From assembly GCA_012522705.1 (NCBI GenBank), contig JAAYJY010000055.1, positions 1 through 23,256 of the forward strand: a stretch of 23,256 nt of DNA, given 5' to 3'. Source of the DNA: Syntrophomonadaceae bacterium. GTDB lineage: Bacteria > Bacillota > Syntrophomonadia > Syntrophomonadales > Syntrophomonadaceae. The notes below the pieces were generated by a model. It ran no database searches and was not told the origin of the DNA. It worked only from the letters and a program-made list of their open reading frames with translations. The translations under genes and the position numbers were made by a program. Numbering within the stretch: position 1 is the stretch's first letter; every line of letters starts with the position of its first letter. Shown here in pieces: positions 12,791-20,998 of this stretch.

Positions 12791-15472
12791 ATGCCAGCTT
12801 TAAGGAAAGACCTGCTTAATCCCACCTTGATCAATATCCTGGAGAGTTTTGGGCTGGACAAAAACTATGTCAAGGGGGAGGGTAGTTATCTGACCGATGA
12901 CAAAGGTATCCGTTACCTGGATTTTATTTCCCAATATGGAGCGGTACCCTTCGGCTACAACCCCGAATTCATATGGGAGGCGCTGTCCTCCGCCCGAGAG
13001 AGAAAGCTGCCCAGCCTGGTCCAGCCTTCGCTGCCGGGTGAGGCCTTGCGGTTGGCCAACATGCTGGCCCAATGCTCACCCGGTGAACTATGCTATGCCA
13101 CCTTTTGCCAGAGCGGTACTGAAGCAGTGGAAGCAGCTCTGAAACTGGCTCGTTCAACCACCGGGCGAGAGATAATCATATCGACTCACAACAGTTTTCA
13201 CGGTAAGACCCTTGGATCTCTGTCGGCTACCGGCAAGCCTTCCTACCAGACGCCTTTCCGGGCTCCCGCCCCAGGGTTCATCAAGATCCCATATAATGAT
13301 GCTGCCAGCCTGCGCCAAGTCCTGGAAGACCATCATGATGAGGTGGCCGCTTTCATCCTGGAGTTGGTGCAGGGTGAGGGCGGAGTTGTGATGGGCAAGT
13401 CCGATTACCTGCGGGAAGCCCAGCAGATATGCCGGGAATTCGGAGTGCTGTTCATCGTCGACGAAATCCAAACCGGATTGGGGCGGACCGGCCGTCTTTT
13501 CGCCTGTGAGCATGTGGGTCTGGAACCCGATATCCTGACTTTGGCCAAAGCGTTGGGCGGGGGTCTGGTGCCCCTGGGGGTATGCCTGAGTTCTCCCGCA
13601 GCCTGGAACGAGGATTTCGGCATGTTGCACAGTTCTACCTTCGCTAATAACAACGTTACCTGCGCGGTGGGCATCGCCGTGCTGGAATGGCTTTGTGCAA
13701 ATGAACAATCGTTGATCAAAGAGATAGCCGTCAAAGGGGAATACATTTTAGAGAAAGCCCGCGCTTTGGGCCGTAATTACCCCACCGTGGTCAAGGAAGT
13801 GCGGGGACAGGGGTTGCTGGTGGGGGTGGAATTTCATTCCCTGCAGGACGTCGGTTCATATGATATGGCTTTTATGGAGGAACAGGGAGGCTTTACGGCC
13901 TTGCTGGCCGGTTTCCTGCTTAACGTTTATCAGATCCGGCTGGCTCCATTCTTGAACAATTCCATGACCCTGCGGCTAGAACCAAATCTGATCATAACCC
14001 ATGAAGAAATCGAGCATGTCATGGAAGCCCTGGAGGTCATATGCCAACTGCTTAATTATCGGGACTACGCCAGCCTTTACAGATATCTGATCGATGACGC
14101 CCGCAAACCCGGGATCTTCAATGATTTTCGACCTGCATCGCGAAGGATCAAGAGCTCACAACTGCAACCGGGAGAAAAACCTGCTCGCAAATTCGCCTTC
14201 GACATCCACTATCCGGCTCCGGAAGATGTGGTGATCAATAATCCTTCCTTTGCTGCCTACACCCGCGATGAATTGTACAAATTGATGGAGTGGGAGAGCA
14301 AAACCAATGTGCCAGGTCTGACCTGCACCATGCCGGCTCTCAGGTCTCTGGACGGGACCGTAGCGGAAGGATGGCTGATCGGAGTTCCGATGGGGGCTCG
14401 GGAGATAATGGGACTGCCCAACCGGGACGTGGTGGATGTAATTGCCCGGGCAGTGGATATGGGGCGCGACATGGGTGCGGAGATCGTGGGCCTGGGAGCC
14501 CTTACTTCGGTGGTGACCAAGGGCGGCCGCGCGGTGACGGGAAGAGATGTGGCTATTACCAGTGGCAACAGTTTTACCACCTTGATGGCAATCGAAGCCC
14601 TGTTCCTGGGAGCTGAGAAGATGAACATCGAACCCGTGGCGGCCAGGGCTGGAATAGTGGGGGCCAATGGGTCCATCGGCCGGGCTTGTGCGATGATGGT
14701 GTCGGAAAAAGTATGCCGGATGATTTTGTTTGGCAGCCCTCAGCACCCTACCAGCAGCCGTTTGCGTTTAAATTCGCTGGCTCGCGACATTTTCATTTAT
14801 GCCCGCACTCGAATGAGGGAGGGGGTCCTGGAGGGGATGAGCCTCTGGCTCCACCGGATATTGGAGATTCTGGGCAATCAAACGGTAGATGAAGCCCGCC
14901 GCTGGGCTCATTTAATTACCGCGGAGAAGGAACTCACCCTTGATATGATCCAGCAGGTCTGTGGTTACCTGGGCATCGGCGAACCGATTAAAACCAGCAC
15001 CGATATTGCTTTCGACCTGCCTGATTGCGACCTGATAGTTGCAGCCAGTAACAGCCCCGATTATCTTATATATGCGGATAATCTGCGTTCCGGGGTGGTG
15101 GTATGCGATGTGGCACGTCCCGCTGATGTGGCCCCTGAGGTGTATGAAAAGCGGGATGATGTTCTGATCCTTGAAGGTGGTCTGGTACAGTATCCGGACG
15201 ATATTTGTTTCGGCGCCAACCTGGGCTATCGTGACGGGGTCAACCTGGCCTGCCTGTCGGAGACTGTTCTTTTGGCTTTGGAGGGCGATAGCCGTGACCA
15301 CAGCATCGGAAATATCCTTTCCCTGGAGACCATCCAATATCTACGGGGACTGGCCCGAAAACACGGTTTTTCCTTGGCTGGTCTGCGGATGGGCAACCAC
15401 GAGATCGATGATCGGGACATAGAGAGAATATACCGCAATTCACTGCATTTTAAGCAGGCTGAAAATATGTAG
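12791..15472 (+). CDS. Fusion protein: class III PLP aminotransferase + long-chain acyl-ACP reductase-like domain
   Basis: The 893-residue product starts after an AAGGAGG site. Residues 1 to about 430 are a class III (ornithine/putrescine type) aminotransferase, with CQSGTEAVEAALKLAR, VDEIQTGLGRTG (Asp224 binds the PLP ring nitrogen) and the PLP lysine Lys253 (LTLAKALGGG). After a linker (about 435-470) the rest resembles the cyanobacterial acyl-ACP reductase (AAR, EC 1.2.1.80). LGALTS (568-573) and TSGN (590-593) match, GANGSIG (624-630) is the NADPH loop, ILEGGLV (793-799) matches, and ACLSETVLLALEG carries Cys821 at the place of the acyl-binding catalytic cysteine. A likely activity is reduction of an acyl thioester to an aldehyde and transamination to an amine, as PigE does with a different reductase (inference). 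The substrate chain is unknown. It has its own promoter and palindrome. Confidence 0.85.
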   Translation: MPALRKDLLNPTLINILESFGLDKNYVKGEGSYLTDDKGIRYLDFISQYGAVPFGYNPEFIWEALSSARERKLPSLVQPSLPGEALRLANMLAQCSPGELCYATFCQSGTEAVEAALKLARSTTGREIIISTHNSFHGKTLGSLSATGKPSYQTPFRAPAPGFIKIPYNDAASLRQVLEDHHDEVAAFILELVQGEGGVVMGKSDYLREAQQICREFGVLFIVDEIQTGLGRTGRLFACEHVGLEPDILTLAKALGGGLVPLGVCLSSPAAWNEDFGMLHSSTFANNNVTCAVGIAVLEWLCANEQSLIKEIAVKGEYILEKARALGRNYPTVVKEVRGQGLLVGVEFHSLQDVGSYDMAFMEEQGGFTALLAGFLLNVYQIRLAPFLNNSMTLRLEPNLIITHEEIEHVMEALEVICQLLNYRDYASLYRYLIDDARKPGIFNDFRPASRRIKSSQLQPGEKPARKFAFDIHYPAPEDVVINNPSFAAYTRDELYKLMEWESKTNVPGLTCTMPALRSLDGTVAEGWLIGVPMGAREIMGLPNRDVVDVIARAVDMGRDMGAEIVGLGALTSVVTKGGRAVTGRDVAITSGNSFTTLMAIEALFLGAEKMNIEPVAARAGIVGANGSIGRACAMMVSEKVCRMILFGSPQHPTSSRLRLNSLARDIFIYARTRMREGVLEGMSLWLHRILEILGNQTVDEARRWAHLITAEKELTLDMIQQVCGYLGIGEPIKTSTDIAFDLPDCDLIVAASNSPDYLIYADNLRSGVVVCDVARPADVAPEVYEKRDDVLILEGGLVQYPDDICFGANLGYRDGVNLACLSETVLLALEGDSRDHSIGNILSLETIQYLRGLARKHGFSLAGLRMGNHEIDDRDIERIYRNSLHFKQAENM

Positions 15473-15565
15473 ATTACAAAATCTGCAGGAATTGGGACTA
15501 TGGAATCGAATACTCTATAGAAATAACCCAGTTGGGCAGGGGGCACTCATTAAGGAGGGACTTGG

Positions 15566-15979
15566 ATGAATGAATTTGTACAGGATATAACCATCAAGGC
15601 CAATGGCAAGTGGTATTTTGGCCAGGCGGAAATGTTCAGGCGCCAGATACTCAATATCCTGGCCAGGAACATGCATCGCAGCGATGATGGAAGCTATTAT
15701 ATAAAGATGGGTGAGGAAGAGAATCCGGTGATCGTGGAGGACGTGCCCTATTTGGCCAGCGGCATCAAGGAGAGCCAGTTCCCCATTACCTTGGTTTTCC
15801 ACGACCTGCAGGAGATGGTTCTGGAGCATGAAATGAAATTGTTTTTCAAAGGTGATGTCCCCTATATCACCTACCAGCATGAAGGAGACACCCGTTTGAG
15901 CCGGGGCGTCTATTGGAAATTGAGCCAGCATTTCGACTGCCGGGGTGATGAGGTATATATCGTGCCCCCCCAGTCATAA
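15566..15979 (+). CDS. DUF1285-like small protein
   Basis: The 137-residue soluble protein starts at an ATG preceded by AAGGAGGGA. Its N-terminal half (ITIKANGKWYFGQAEMFRRQILNILARN, shortened: KANGKWYFGQAEMFRR) followed by DDGSYYIK and VIVEDVPYLA recalls DUF1285 proteins, which carry the pattern of a tryptophan-aromatic start, a one-helix segment and a VEDAPF motif. No catalytic residues stand out. DUF1285 proteins have a two-domain beta fold and no established function. The gene lies 93 bases after the aminotransferase/reductase fusion in the same direction without an intervening terminator, so cotranscription is possible. The family match is moderate and from memory only. Confidence 0.6.
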   Translation: MNEFVQDITIKANGKWYFGQAEMFRRQILNILARNMHRSDDGSYYIKMGEEENPVIVEDVPYLASGIKESQFPITLVFHDLQEMVLEHEMKLFFKGDVPYITYQHEGDTRLSRGVYWKLSQHFDCRGDEVYIVPPQS

Positions 15980-16118
15980 ACTTATCCTAGCAGGCAGCGT
16001 ATTCACATTTGGCTGAATGACTTGGGGCTAAGGTCGGTCAAATTTGCCGAGCCGCTTACTTGGCTGGGAAACGGCCGCCGCCAAGCCCGTTTCACCTAAA
16101 AATCCATGCAAGAGCAAG

Positions 16119-16148
16119 AAGTCCGTTCCCGGTATCGGGAACGGACTT
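16119..16148. terminator. Bidirectional terminator-like hairpin between convergent genes
   Basis: AAGTCCGTTCCC (16119-16130) and GGGAACGGACTT (16137-16148) form a perfect 12-bp stem with a 6-base loop. On the minus strand it is followed by CTTGCTCTTG and lies 8 bases from the radical SAM stop; on the plus strand it lies 140 bases after the DUF1285-like gene. The T tract is weak on both sides. Confidence 0.65.
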
Positions 16149-16155
16149 GTCACGG

Positions 16156-17046
16156 TTATTTGATTTTGGGGTGATGCATGGCCGTGGTGCGGAAACGAGC
16201 CTCGTTTATCTGCAGGGCTTTATCTATTTCGGCCAGCATCTGATCCCGGTCGCGGGGCAGTATGCCGTTGATGTTCCAGTAGTTGGAGATATGGTCGCTG
16301 ACTGCCATACTGCCCTGGCATTGTAGATTTTCGATCAGGACCCGGATCTCCCGCAAAGCCTCGTGGGGGCTCAATAACTGCATGGTTCCGGCTTTGATCT
16401 CTTCCATGATAGGGGTATTGCCCTCGGGGGCGAAGGTGCGTAGTCTGATGTAGTCCGGATTGATGGCGCTCAGCACCCGGGCGCTGCCCTCCGCATGTTC
16501 TTTCCAACGTGCCCGGCCGCCAATTCCCACCATATAGTATTCGCTGACCTCGATGCCTGTCTCTTTCAGCTTCTGACCCGCAGTTATTATCTCAGCCGCG
16601 GTGACACCTTTGCAGATTCTTTCCAGAGTTATGTCGTCACCGCTTTCCATGCCCATGTGGATGCGGGTCAATCCTGCCTCTTTGAGTCTCTTTAACTCCT
16701 CCAGGCCTTTCTTGTTCACGAAACGGGCTGAACCGTAGATGGTTATCCGCTGTAACTCGGGGAATAGCTCCCGGGTGAAGCGGAAAATCTCCTCCAGTTG
16801 GGCGGTTTTCATTATGATGGTGTTGCCATCCGGGAAAAAGACCGATTCCACAAATGGTCCGTAATAGTCACGGGCGGTGACCAGGTCTTCTTTTATATCC
16901 TCTACCGACCGCACCCGGAAGCGGGTGTTTTTGTACATCGAGCAGAAGGTGCACTTATTATGAGGGCAGCCTACAGTGGCCTGAATGAGCAGACTGCCGG
17001 CTTCGCTGGGCGGTCTGAATATGGTGCCTTCGTAACGCAAAATCAT
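16156..17046 (-). CDS. Radical SAM protein with CX4CX2C cluster motif
   Basis: A 296-residue radical SAM enzyme of the Elp3/B12-type superfamily. The AdoMet cluster motif is GCPHNKCTFC, with cysteines spaced C-x4-C-x2-C near residues 27, 32 and 35, one residue longer in the first gap than the usual C-x3-C-x2-C. Further features fit the barrel: FFPDGNT, ITIYGSARF, THIHMGMESG-like IHMGMESGDD and EYYMVGIGG. No additional cluster, B12 or SPASM domain is visible. Homologues of this size are common in Clostridia and Deltaproteobacteria but lack a known reaction. The start is uncertain: GTG at 17049, ATG at 17046 or TTG at 17040 all lie close to AAGGAG; I report the ATG. It stands alone, convergent with the preceding gene and divergent from the next. 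Confidence 0.85.
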   Translation of the reverse strand: MILRYEGTIFRPPSEAGSLLIQATVGCPHNKCTFCSMYKNTRFRVRSVEDIKEDLVTARDYYGPFVESVFFPDGNTIIMKTAQLEEIFRFTRELFPELQRITIYGSARFVNKKGLEELKRLKEAGLTRIHMGMESGDDITLERICKGVTAAEIITAGQKLKETGIEVSEYYMVGIGGRARWKEHAEGSARVLSAINPDYIRLRTFAPEGNTPIMEEIKAGTMQLLSPHEALREIRVLIENLQCQGSMAVSDHISNYWNINGILPRDRDQMLAEIDKALQINEARFRTTAMHHPKIK

Positions 17047-17137
17047 CACTCCTTAGCCGATAGCATAGCAGATTTGACCGTATAGCGCCACGAGGGGTTG
17101 TCAAATGCCCTAGGAACTTCTGCTTTTTAGGCGCGGG

Positions 17138-17162
17138 ATAAACCGATTATGGGAATAAACCG
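17138..17162. repeat. Direct repeat ATAAACCG, 17-base period
   Basis: ATAAACCG occurs at 17138-17145 and 17155-17162, upstream of the GerMN lipoprotein gene. It could be a tandem regulator site or chance. Confidence 0.3.
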
Positions 17163-17211
17163 GAAGCTTGGCTCATATTTTTAATAGGGAATAAAAGGGG
17201 GGATGGATTAC

Positions 17212-17799
17212 ATGACCAAGAAATTGATGATAGCCTTGGCTATGATGATCTTGTCGGCATGTCTGATCAGCGGTGGCTGCTCTCGGATTGACGACAGCAA
17301 GGTCGACTCCTGGAAAGACATGTTCAAGATACCCACCGGCCGTGATAAGGACACTGATGAAAAAACCATTGATTTTCCGACTCTGGTCAATTCTAGGGCT
17401 GAACAGGTAATGGTTAAGCTCTATTTTATGGACGACCAGGCCCAACAACTGGTGGTGGAAGAACGCAGTATTGACAAGGTAACCGGTATTGCCCGGCAGA
17501 CCGTGAACGAATTGATCAAAGGTCCTTCCAATCCGGAACTCCAGGCGGTAATTCCGGCGGGTACCCAGTTACTCGACATCAACATAAAGCCGGACGGATT
17601 GTGTATAGTGGATCTGAGCCGGGAGGTCAACCAGGTCAGCAGTCCCCAGCAAGGTGAACTCATGGTCCAGGCCATAGCCAACACCATGGGCCAGTTCACG
17701 ACTGTGGAGGAAGTAAGTTTCCTGGTAGAGGGTGAAAATGCAAATGTGCTGGGAGGAGTTGTGGTAGCCTTGCCGGTGCAGGCCGACTCTAGTTTGTGA
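17212..17799 (+). CDS. GerMN-domain lipoprotein
   Basis: The 195-residue protein begins MTKKLMIALAMM with a type II signal peptide. Two cysteines could be the lipidated one: Cys17 in LSAC, a good lipobox, or Cys23 in SGGC, which would give a longer hydrophobic core. The mature part contains a GerMN domain (about 60-185), with VKLYFMDDQAQQLVVEERSI, VNELIKGP and GTQLLDINI. GerMN domains occur in the sporulation/germination protein GerM, which binds peptidoglycan synthesis or sporulation complexes; B. subtilis GerM has two such domains and is about twice as long. Neighbouring murI, rph, rdgB and ysnB recall the B. subtilis racE-gerM-rph locus. The start at 17212 is better spaced from the G-run than the ATG at 17203. 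A terminator follows. Confidence 0.88.
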   Translation: MTKKLMIALAMMILSACLISGGCSRIDDSKVDSWKDMFKIPTGRDKDTDEKTIDFPTLVNSRAEQVMVKLYFMDDQAQQLVVEERSIDKVTGIARQTVNELIKGPSNPELQAVIPAGTQLLDINIKPDGLCIVDLSREVNQVSSPQQGELMVQAIANTMGQFTTVEEVSFLVEGENANVLGGVVVALPVQADSSL

Positions 17800-17801
17800 T
17801 T

Positions 17802-17815
17802 GGTATCTGGTATCT
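17802..17815 (+). repeat. Tandem 7-bp repeat GGTATCT x2
   Basis: GGTATCTGGTATCT lies between the GerMN gene and its terminator. It is short and of no evident function. Confidence 0.4.
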
Positions 17816-17850
17816 GGAATCGGGAACAAATAGGGAATATGCTAGTCCAA

Positions 17851-17883
17851 AGGAGAAGCAGGTCAGACTTCTCCTGTTTTTTT
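17851..17883 (+). terminator. Rho-independent terminator between the GerMN gene and murI
   Basis: AGGAGAAG (17851-17858) pairs with CTTCTCCT (17868-17875), followed by G and seven T residues (17877-17883). It implies that murI and the genes after it have a separate promoter or depend on read-through; I found no convincing promoter in 17884-17995. Confidence 0.85.
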
Positions 17884-18001
17884 GCGCCAAGAGAACTTGC
17901 TTAAACTGGAATATGGTGTGCAAAAGTGATAGAGTATGTAATGGATTACCGGGGCTGGACCGACCAGCTTCGGCGTTGACGGATGGAGTGGAGGGTTGGA
18001 T

Positions 18002-18853
18002 TTGGAAAGCAGACCCATCGGCATATTCGATTCCGGCGTAGGAGGGCTGACCGTAGTCAGAACCCTGATCGACAGGCTGCCCGATGAGAATTTCATATAT
18101 TTCGGTGATACCGCCCACGTTCCTTACGGCACCAAGACCCGGGAACAATTATTTGGTTATGCCCGCGACATAACCGACTTCCTGCTTAGCCACCAGGTTA
18201 AAAGTATTGTTATCGCCTGCGGCACGCATTCTTCAGTGACCCTGCCGGAGATGGAGACAGCTTGTCCAGTGCCCATGGTGGGAGTGGTCGGACCGGGGGC
18301 ACGGGCGGCGGTCAAGACGACTCGCAACGGCAGGATAGGGGTAATTGCTACCCAGGCCAGTGTGAACAGCGGGTCCTATGCCAAGGCTATAGAATCCATC
18401 AATCCGGGCTACTCTGTTTATTCGGCTGCCTGCAGTCAATTCGTTCCCCTAGTGGAAAGCGGTCTGTTGAACAGTCCCGCTACCCGCCAAGCGGTGCGGG
18501 AATATATCACGCCGCTGTTGGATGAAGGCATCGACACTCTGGTGATGGGTTGCACCCACTACCCTTTTTTGGCTCCGGTTATTGAAGAATTCGTGGGAAC
18601 CGATGTTATCCTGGTCGATCCGGCTGAAGAGACAGTCACTGAACTGGCGGATATATTGACCTCCCAGCATTTACAAAACAGCGGTCCCCGGCAATACTGC
18701 AATTTCTATGTGAGCGGCAAACCTGAAAATTTCCTCCAGTTGGGCCGGACGCTGATCGGGAATGTTATAGAGATGGTGAACAAACACAGCCTGGACGGGG
18801 ACCAGCCCCGGGTTGGGTTTAAGGGAGAGAAATATGCGCAGCATATCGGCTGA
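18002..18853 (+). CDS. murI: Glutamate racemase
   Basis: MurI makes D-glutamate for peptidoglycan from L-glutamate without a cofactor. The 283-residue product has the family landmarks: IGIFDSGVGGLT with Asp10 and Ser11, FGDTAHVPYG, the first catalytic cysteine Cys73 and the second, Cys184, in GCTHYP. The context of Cys73 is odd: it reads ACGTHSS, whereas the family usually has CNTA(S/T)A, so the substrate-contacting Asn is Gly and the following Ala is His. Both catalytic cysteines remain, so activity is likely. The start is set at the TTG at 18002, six bases after GGAGGG; the TTG at 17996 abuts that site. The 3' end overlaps the fumarase alpha gene by 20 bases, linking cell-wall and carbon genes in one transcript. 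Confidence 0.93.
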   Translation: MESRPIGIFDSGVGGLTVVRTLIDRLPDENFIYFGDTAHVPYGTKTREQLFGYARDITDFLLSHQVKSIVIACGTHSSVTLPEMETACPVPMVGVVGPGARAAVKTTRNGRIGVIATQASVNSGSYAKAIESINPGYSVYSAACSQFVPLVESGLLNSPATRQAVREYITPLLDEGIDTLVMGCTHYPFLAPVIEEFVGTDVILVDPAEETVTELADILTSQHLQNSGPRQYCNFYVSGKPENFLQLGRTLIGNVIEMVNKHSLDGDQPRVGFKGEKYAQHIG

Positions 18854-19676
18854 GACCGTGGCAGAAGCGGTTTGCCAAGCCGTCATCGAGATCAATACCC
18901 ACCTGCCCGGCGATATTGAGATGGCCATGGAGCAGGCTCTGGATAGAGAGACCAATCCCGCTGCCCGCCGGAGTTTACAGATCTTGCTGGAGAATGCCCG
19001 TATCGCCCCCCAGGACCAGGTGCCCTTGTGTCAGGATACCGGTATGGTGGTGGCTTATGTTGAGGTGGGACAAGATGTCCATATCTCCGGAGGCTCTCTG
19101 GAGGCGGCGGTCAACCAGGGAATCCATGATGGCTACCTGCGGGGCTACCTGCGCAAGTCGATAGTTCAGGATCCCTTCAACCGGGTTAATACCGGTGACA
19201 ACACTCCGGCAATCATCCATTTCCATCTGGTGGAGGGGGAAGCCCTGCGCATCTTGCTGGCGGCCAAAGGGGCCGGCAGTGAGAACATGGGGCAGCTGGC
19301 CATGTTGAAACCAGCAGCCGGGATCGAAGGGGTCAAGCAGTTCATTCTCAAGGTAGTGCGGGAGGCAGGCAGTAATCCTTGCCCACCTATCATAGTAGGG
19401 GTGGGAGTAGGCGGCAATATGGAAAAAGCCGCCTCAATGGCCAAAGTGGCGGTATTACGGCCGGTGGGAGAACCTAATTCCCAGCCGGAATTGGCGCGGT
19501 TGGAGGCCGGCATGCTGGCCGCTATCAATGATTTGGGAATAGGAGTCCAGGGTTTGGGCGGCGCTACCACTGCTTTGGCTGTACATATCGAGACCTTCGC
19601 GACTCATATGGCCAGCCTGCCGGTAGCGGTGAATCTTGGATGCCATTCCACCCGCCGCACATGCATCAATTTGTAA
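18834..19676 (+). CDS. Class I fumarate hydratase, alpha subunit (or related tartrate dehydratase)
   Basis: With the next gene this 280-residue subunit forms the oxygen-sensitive 4Fe-4S hydro-lyase that interconverts fumarate and malate. The three cluster cysteines are Cys66 (PLCQDTG), Cys183 (NPCPP) and Cys270 (NLGCHSTR). NTGDNTP and GSENMG are also typical. The start at 18834 has AAGGGAGAG in front and lies inside the 3' end of murI; the open frame to 18813 adds seven residues with no better site. The split alpha/beta form is usual in anaerobes. Sequence alone does not exclude L(+)-tartrate dehydratase, which has the same architecture; fumarase is the more common activity. Confidence 0.9.
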   Translation: MRSISAETVAEAVCQAVIEINTHLPGDIEMAMEQALDRETNPAARRSLQILLENARIAPQDQVPLCQDTGMVVAYVEVGQDVHISGGSLEAAVNQGIHDGYLRGYLRKSIVQDPFNRVNTGDNTPAIIHFHLVEGEALRILLAAKGAGSENMGQLAMLKPAAGIEGVKQFILKVVREAGSNPCPPIIVGVGVGGNMEKAASMAKVAVLRPVGEPNSQPELARLEAGMLAAINDLGIGVQGLGGATTALAVHIETFATHMASLPVAVNLGCHSTRRTCINL

Positions 19677-19694
19677 GATTTCGGGAGCAGAATA

Positions 19695-20222
19695 ATGAAG
19701 ACCATACAGGCGCCTTTAAAAAGGGAAGATATAATGAAGTTGACCGCCGGCGAACCGGTGCTAGTGAACGGTACCGTGTATACCGCTCGGGATGCCGCCC
19801 ATCAAAGGATGGCAGCTGCTATTCGGGCGGGGGAGATGCTGCCCTTTGACCCCCAGGGACAGGTGATCTATTATACCGCCCCCAGTCCGGCTCCCCCGCA
19901 GAGGGTAATCGGGTCAGCGGGACCGACCACCTCCGGGCGAATGGATATCTATACGCCGCTCCTTATCGAGCGGGGGCTGAGGGTGACGATCGGCAAAGGG
20001 GAACGGGACCAGGCGGTCAAAGAGGCCATGCGCCAATATGGTGCAGTATACCTGGCTACGGTAGGTGGAGCCGGTGCCTACCTGGCCCGGCGGATAGTCT
20101 CCGCCACGGTGGTAGCTTATCCGGAATTGGGACCGGAGGCGGTTTACCGCTTGGAGGTCAGAGATTTCCCTTGCACAGTGGCCATCGATGCCTGGGGCAA
20201 CGATATATACCAGCGGCAATGA
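19695..20222 (+). CDS. Class I fumarate hydratase, beta subunit
   Basis: The 175-residue beta subunit corresponds to the C-terminal domain of single-chain class I fumarases. It shows the typical start (KTIQAPLKREDIMKLTAGE), the TARDAAHQRM segment near 31-40, GPTTSGRMDIYTP near 80 and IGKG, which contact substrate in this family, and it ends with VAIDAWGNDIY. The start has GGGAG upstream and lies 18 bases after the alpha-subunit stop. A rph gene with its own AGGAGG site follows 20 bases later. The assignment is strong as a pair with the alpha subunit. Confidence 0.92.
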   Translation: MKTIQAPLKREDIMKLTAGEPVLVNGTVYTARDAAHQRMAAAIRAGEMLPFDPQGQVIYYTAPSPAPPQRVIGSAGPTTSGRMDIYTPLLIERGLRVTIGKGERDQAVKEAMRQYGAVYLATVGGAGAYLARRIVSATVVAYPELGPEAVYRLEVRDFPCTVAIDAWGNDIYQRQ

Positions 20223-20242
20223 ATAATTCCTAGGAGGTAGTT

Positions 20243-20998
20243 ATGACCAGACCCAATAACCGACAAAATGATGAGATGCGGCCCGTCCGCTTCACTCCCG
20301 GATTCACCAAAAGCCCGGATGGATCGGTTTTGGTCCAGACCGGCGATACCATGGTATTATGTACGGCGATGGTAGAGGCCAAGGTGCCGCTGTTTTTGAG
20401 AGGCAGTGGTTCCGGATGGGTGACGTCCGAGTATTCGCTATTGCCTTCTTCAACTGAAACCAGGACCCAGCGGGAGGCCGCCAAGGGGAAGATTACCGGC
20501 CGGACCTCGGAAATCCAGCGACTTATCGGGCGGTCACTGCGGGCGGTGGTTGACCTGCCGGCTTTGGGTGATAGGACAGTCTGGGTCGATTGCGATGTCT
20601 TGCAAGCGGACGGGGGGACCCGAACGGCGGCCATCAGCGGCGCATTCGTGGCCTTGTGCCTGGCTTTGATGAAACTCCAGGCGGAAGGCGTCATCAACCG
20701 ACTTCCCATCCTCGATTATGTGGCCGCTACCAGTGTGGGCATTGTCGATGGGGAGACCGTGCTGGACCTGGAATATGTCGAAGACTCCCGCGCTGAAGTG
20801 GATATGAACGTGGTCATGACCGGCAGGGGTAGTTTTGTGGAGGTGCAAGGAACAGCGGAAGGAACCCCCTACAGCAAAGCCAAACTGGATGAGATGCTGG
20901 TCCTGGCGGAGAAGGGGATCCAGGAAATTTTAAAGTTTCAAGCGAATATAATCGGAAAGGGAATTGGTAATGGCCCGGGACTTGTTGATAGCGACTAG
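20243..20998 (+). CDS. rph: Ribonuclease PH
   Basis: RNase PH is a phosphate-dependent 3'-5' exonuclease that trims tRNA 3' ends. The 251-residue length is normal. The N-terminus has [25 protein letters not shown], abbreviated [17 protein letters not shown]. The active-site region has [22 protein letters not shown] and [16 protein letters not shown], and the centre has [35 protein letters not shown] marks the C-terminal part. AGGAGGT lies seven bases before the ATG. The last 29 bases overlap the start of the rdgB-like gene, the same order as rph-ysnA in B. subtilis, so the two are translationally coupled. Confidence 0.96.
   Translation: MTRPNNRQNDEMRPVRFTPGFTKSPDGSVLVQTGDTMVLCTAMVEAKVPLFLRGSGSGWVTSEYSLLPSSTETRTQREAAKGKITGRTSEIQRLIGRSLRAVVDLPALGDRTVWVDCDVLQADGGTRTAAISGAFVALCLALMKLQAEGVINRLPILDYVAATSVGIVDGETVLDLEYVEDSRAEVDMNVVMTGRGSFVEVQGTAEGTPYSKAKLDEMLVLAEKGIQEILKFQANIIGKGIGNGPGLVDSD

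Noticed and set aside
14156..14746. 196-codon minus-strand frame inside the fusion gene
   Set aside because: Antisense to the reductase half, which carries clear motifs; probably a by-product of codon bias.
17096..17110. TTGACA on the minus strand upstream of the radical SAM gene
   Set aside because: No -10 box lies at an acceptable distance, so no promoter is called.
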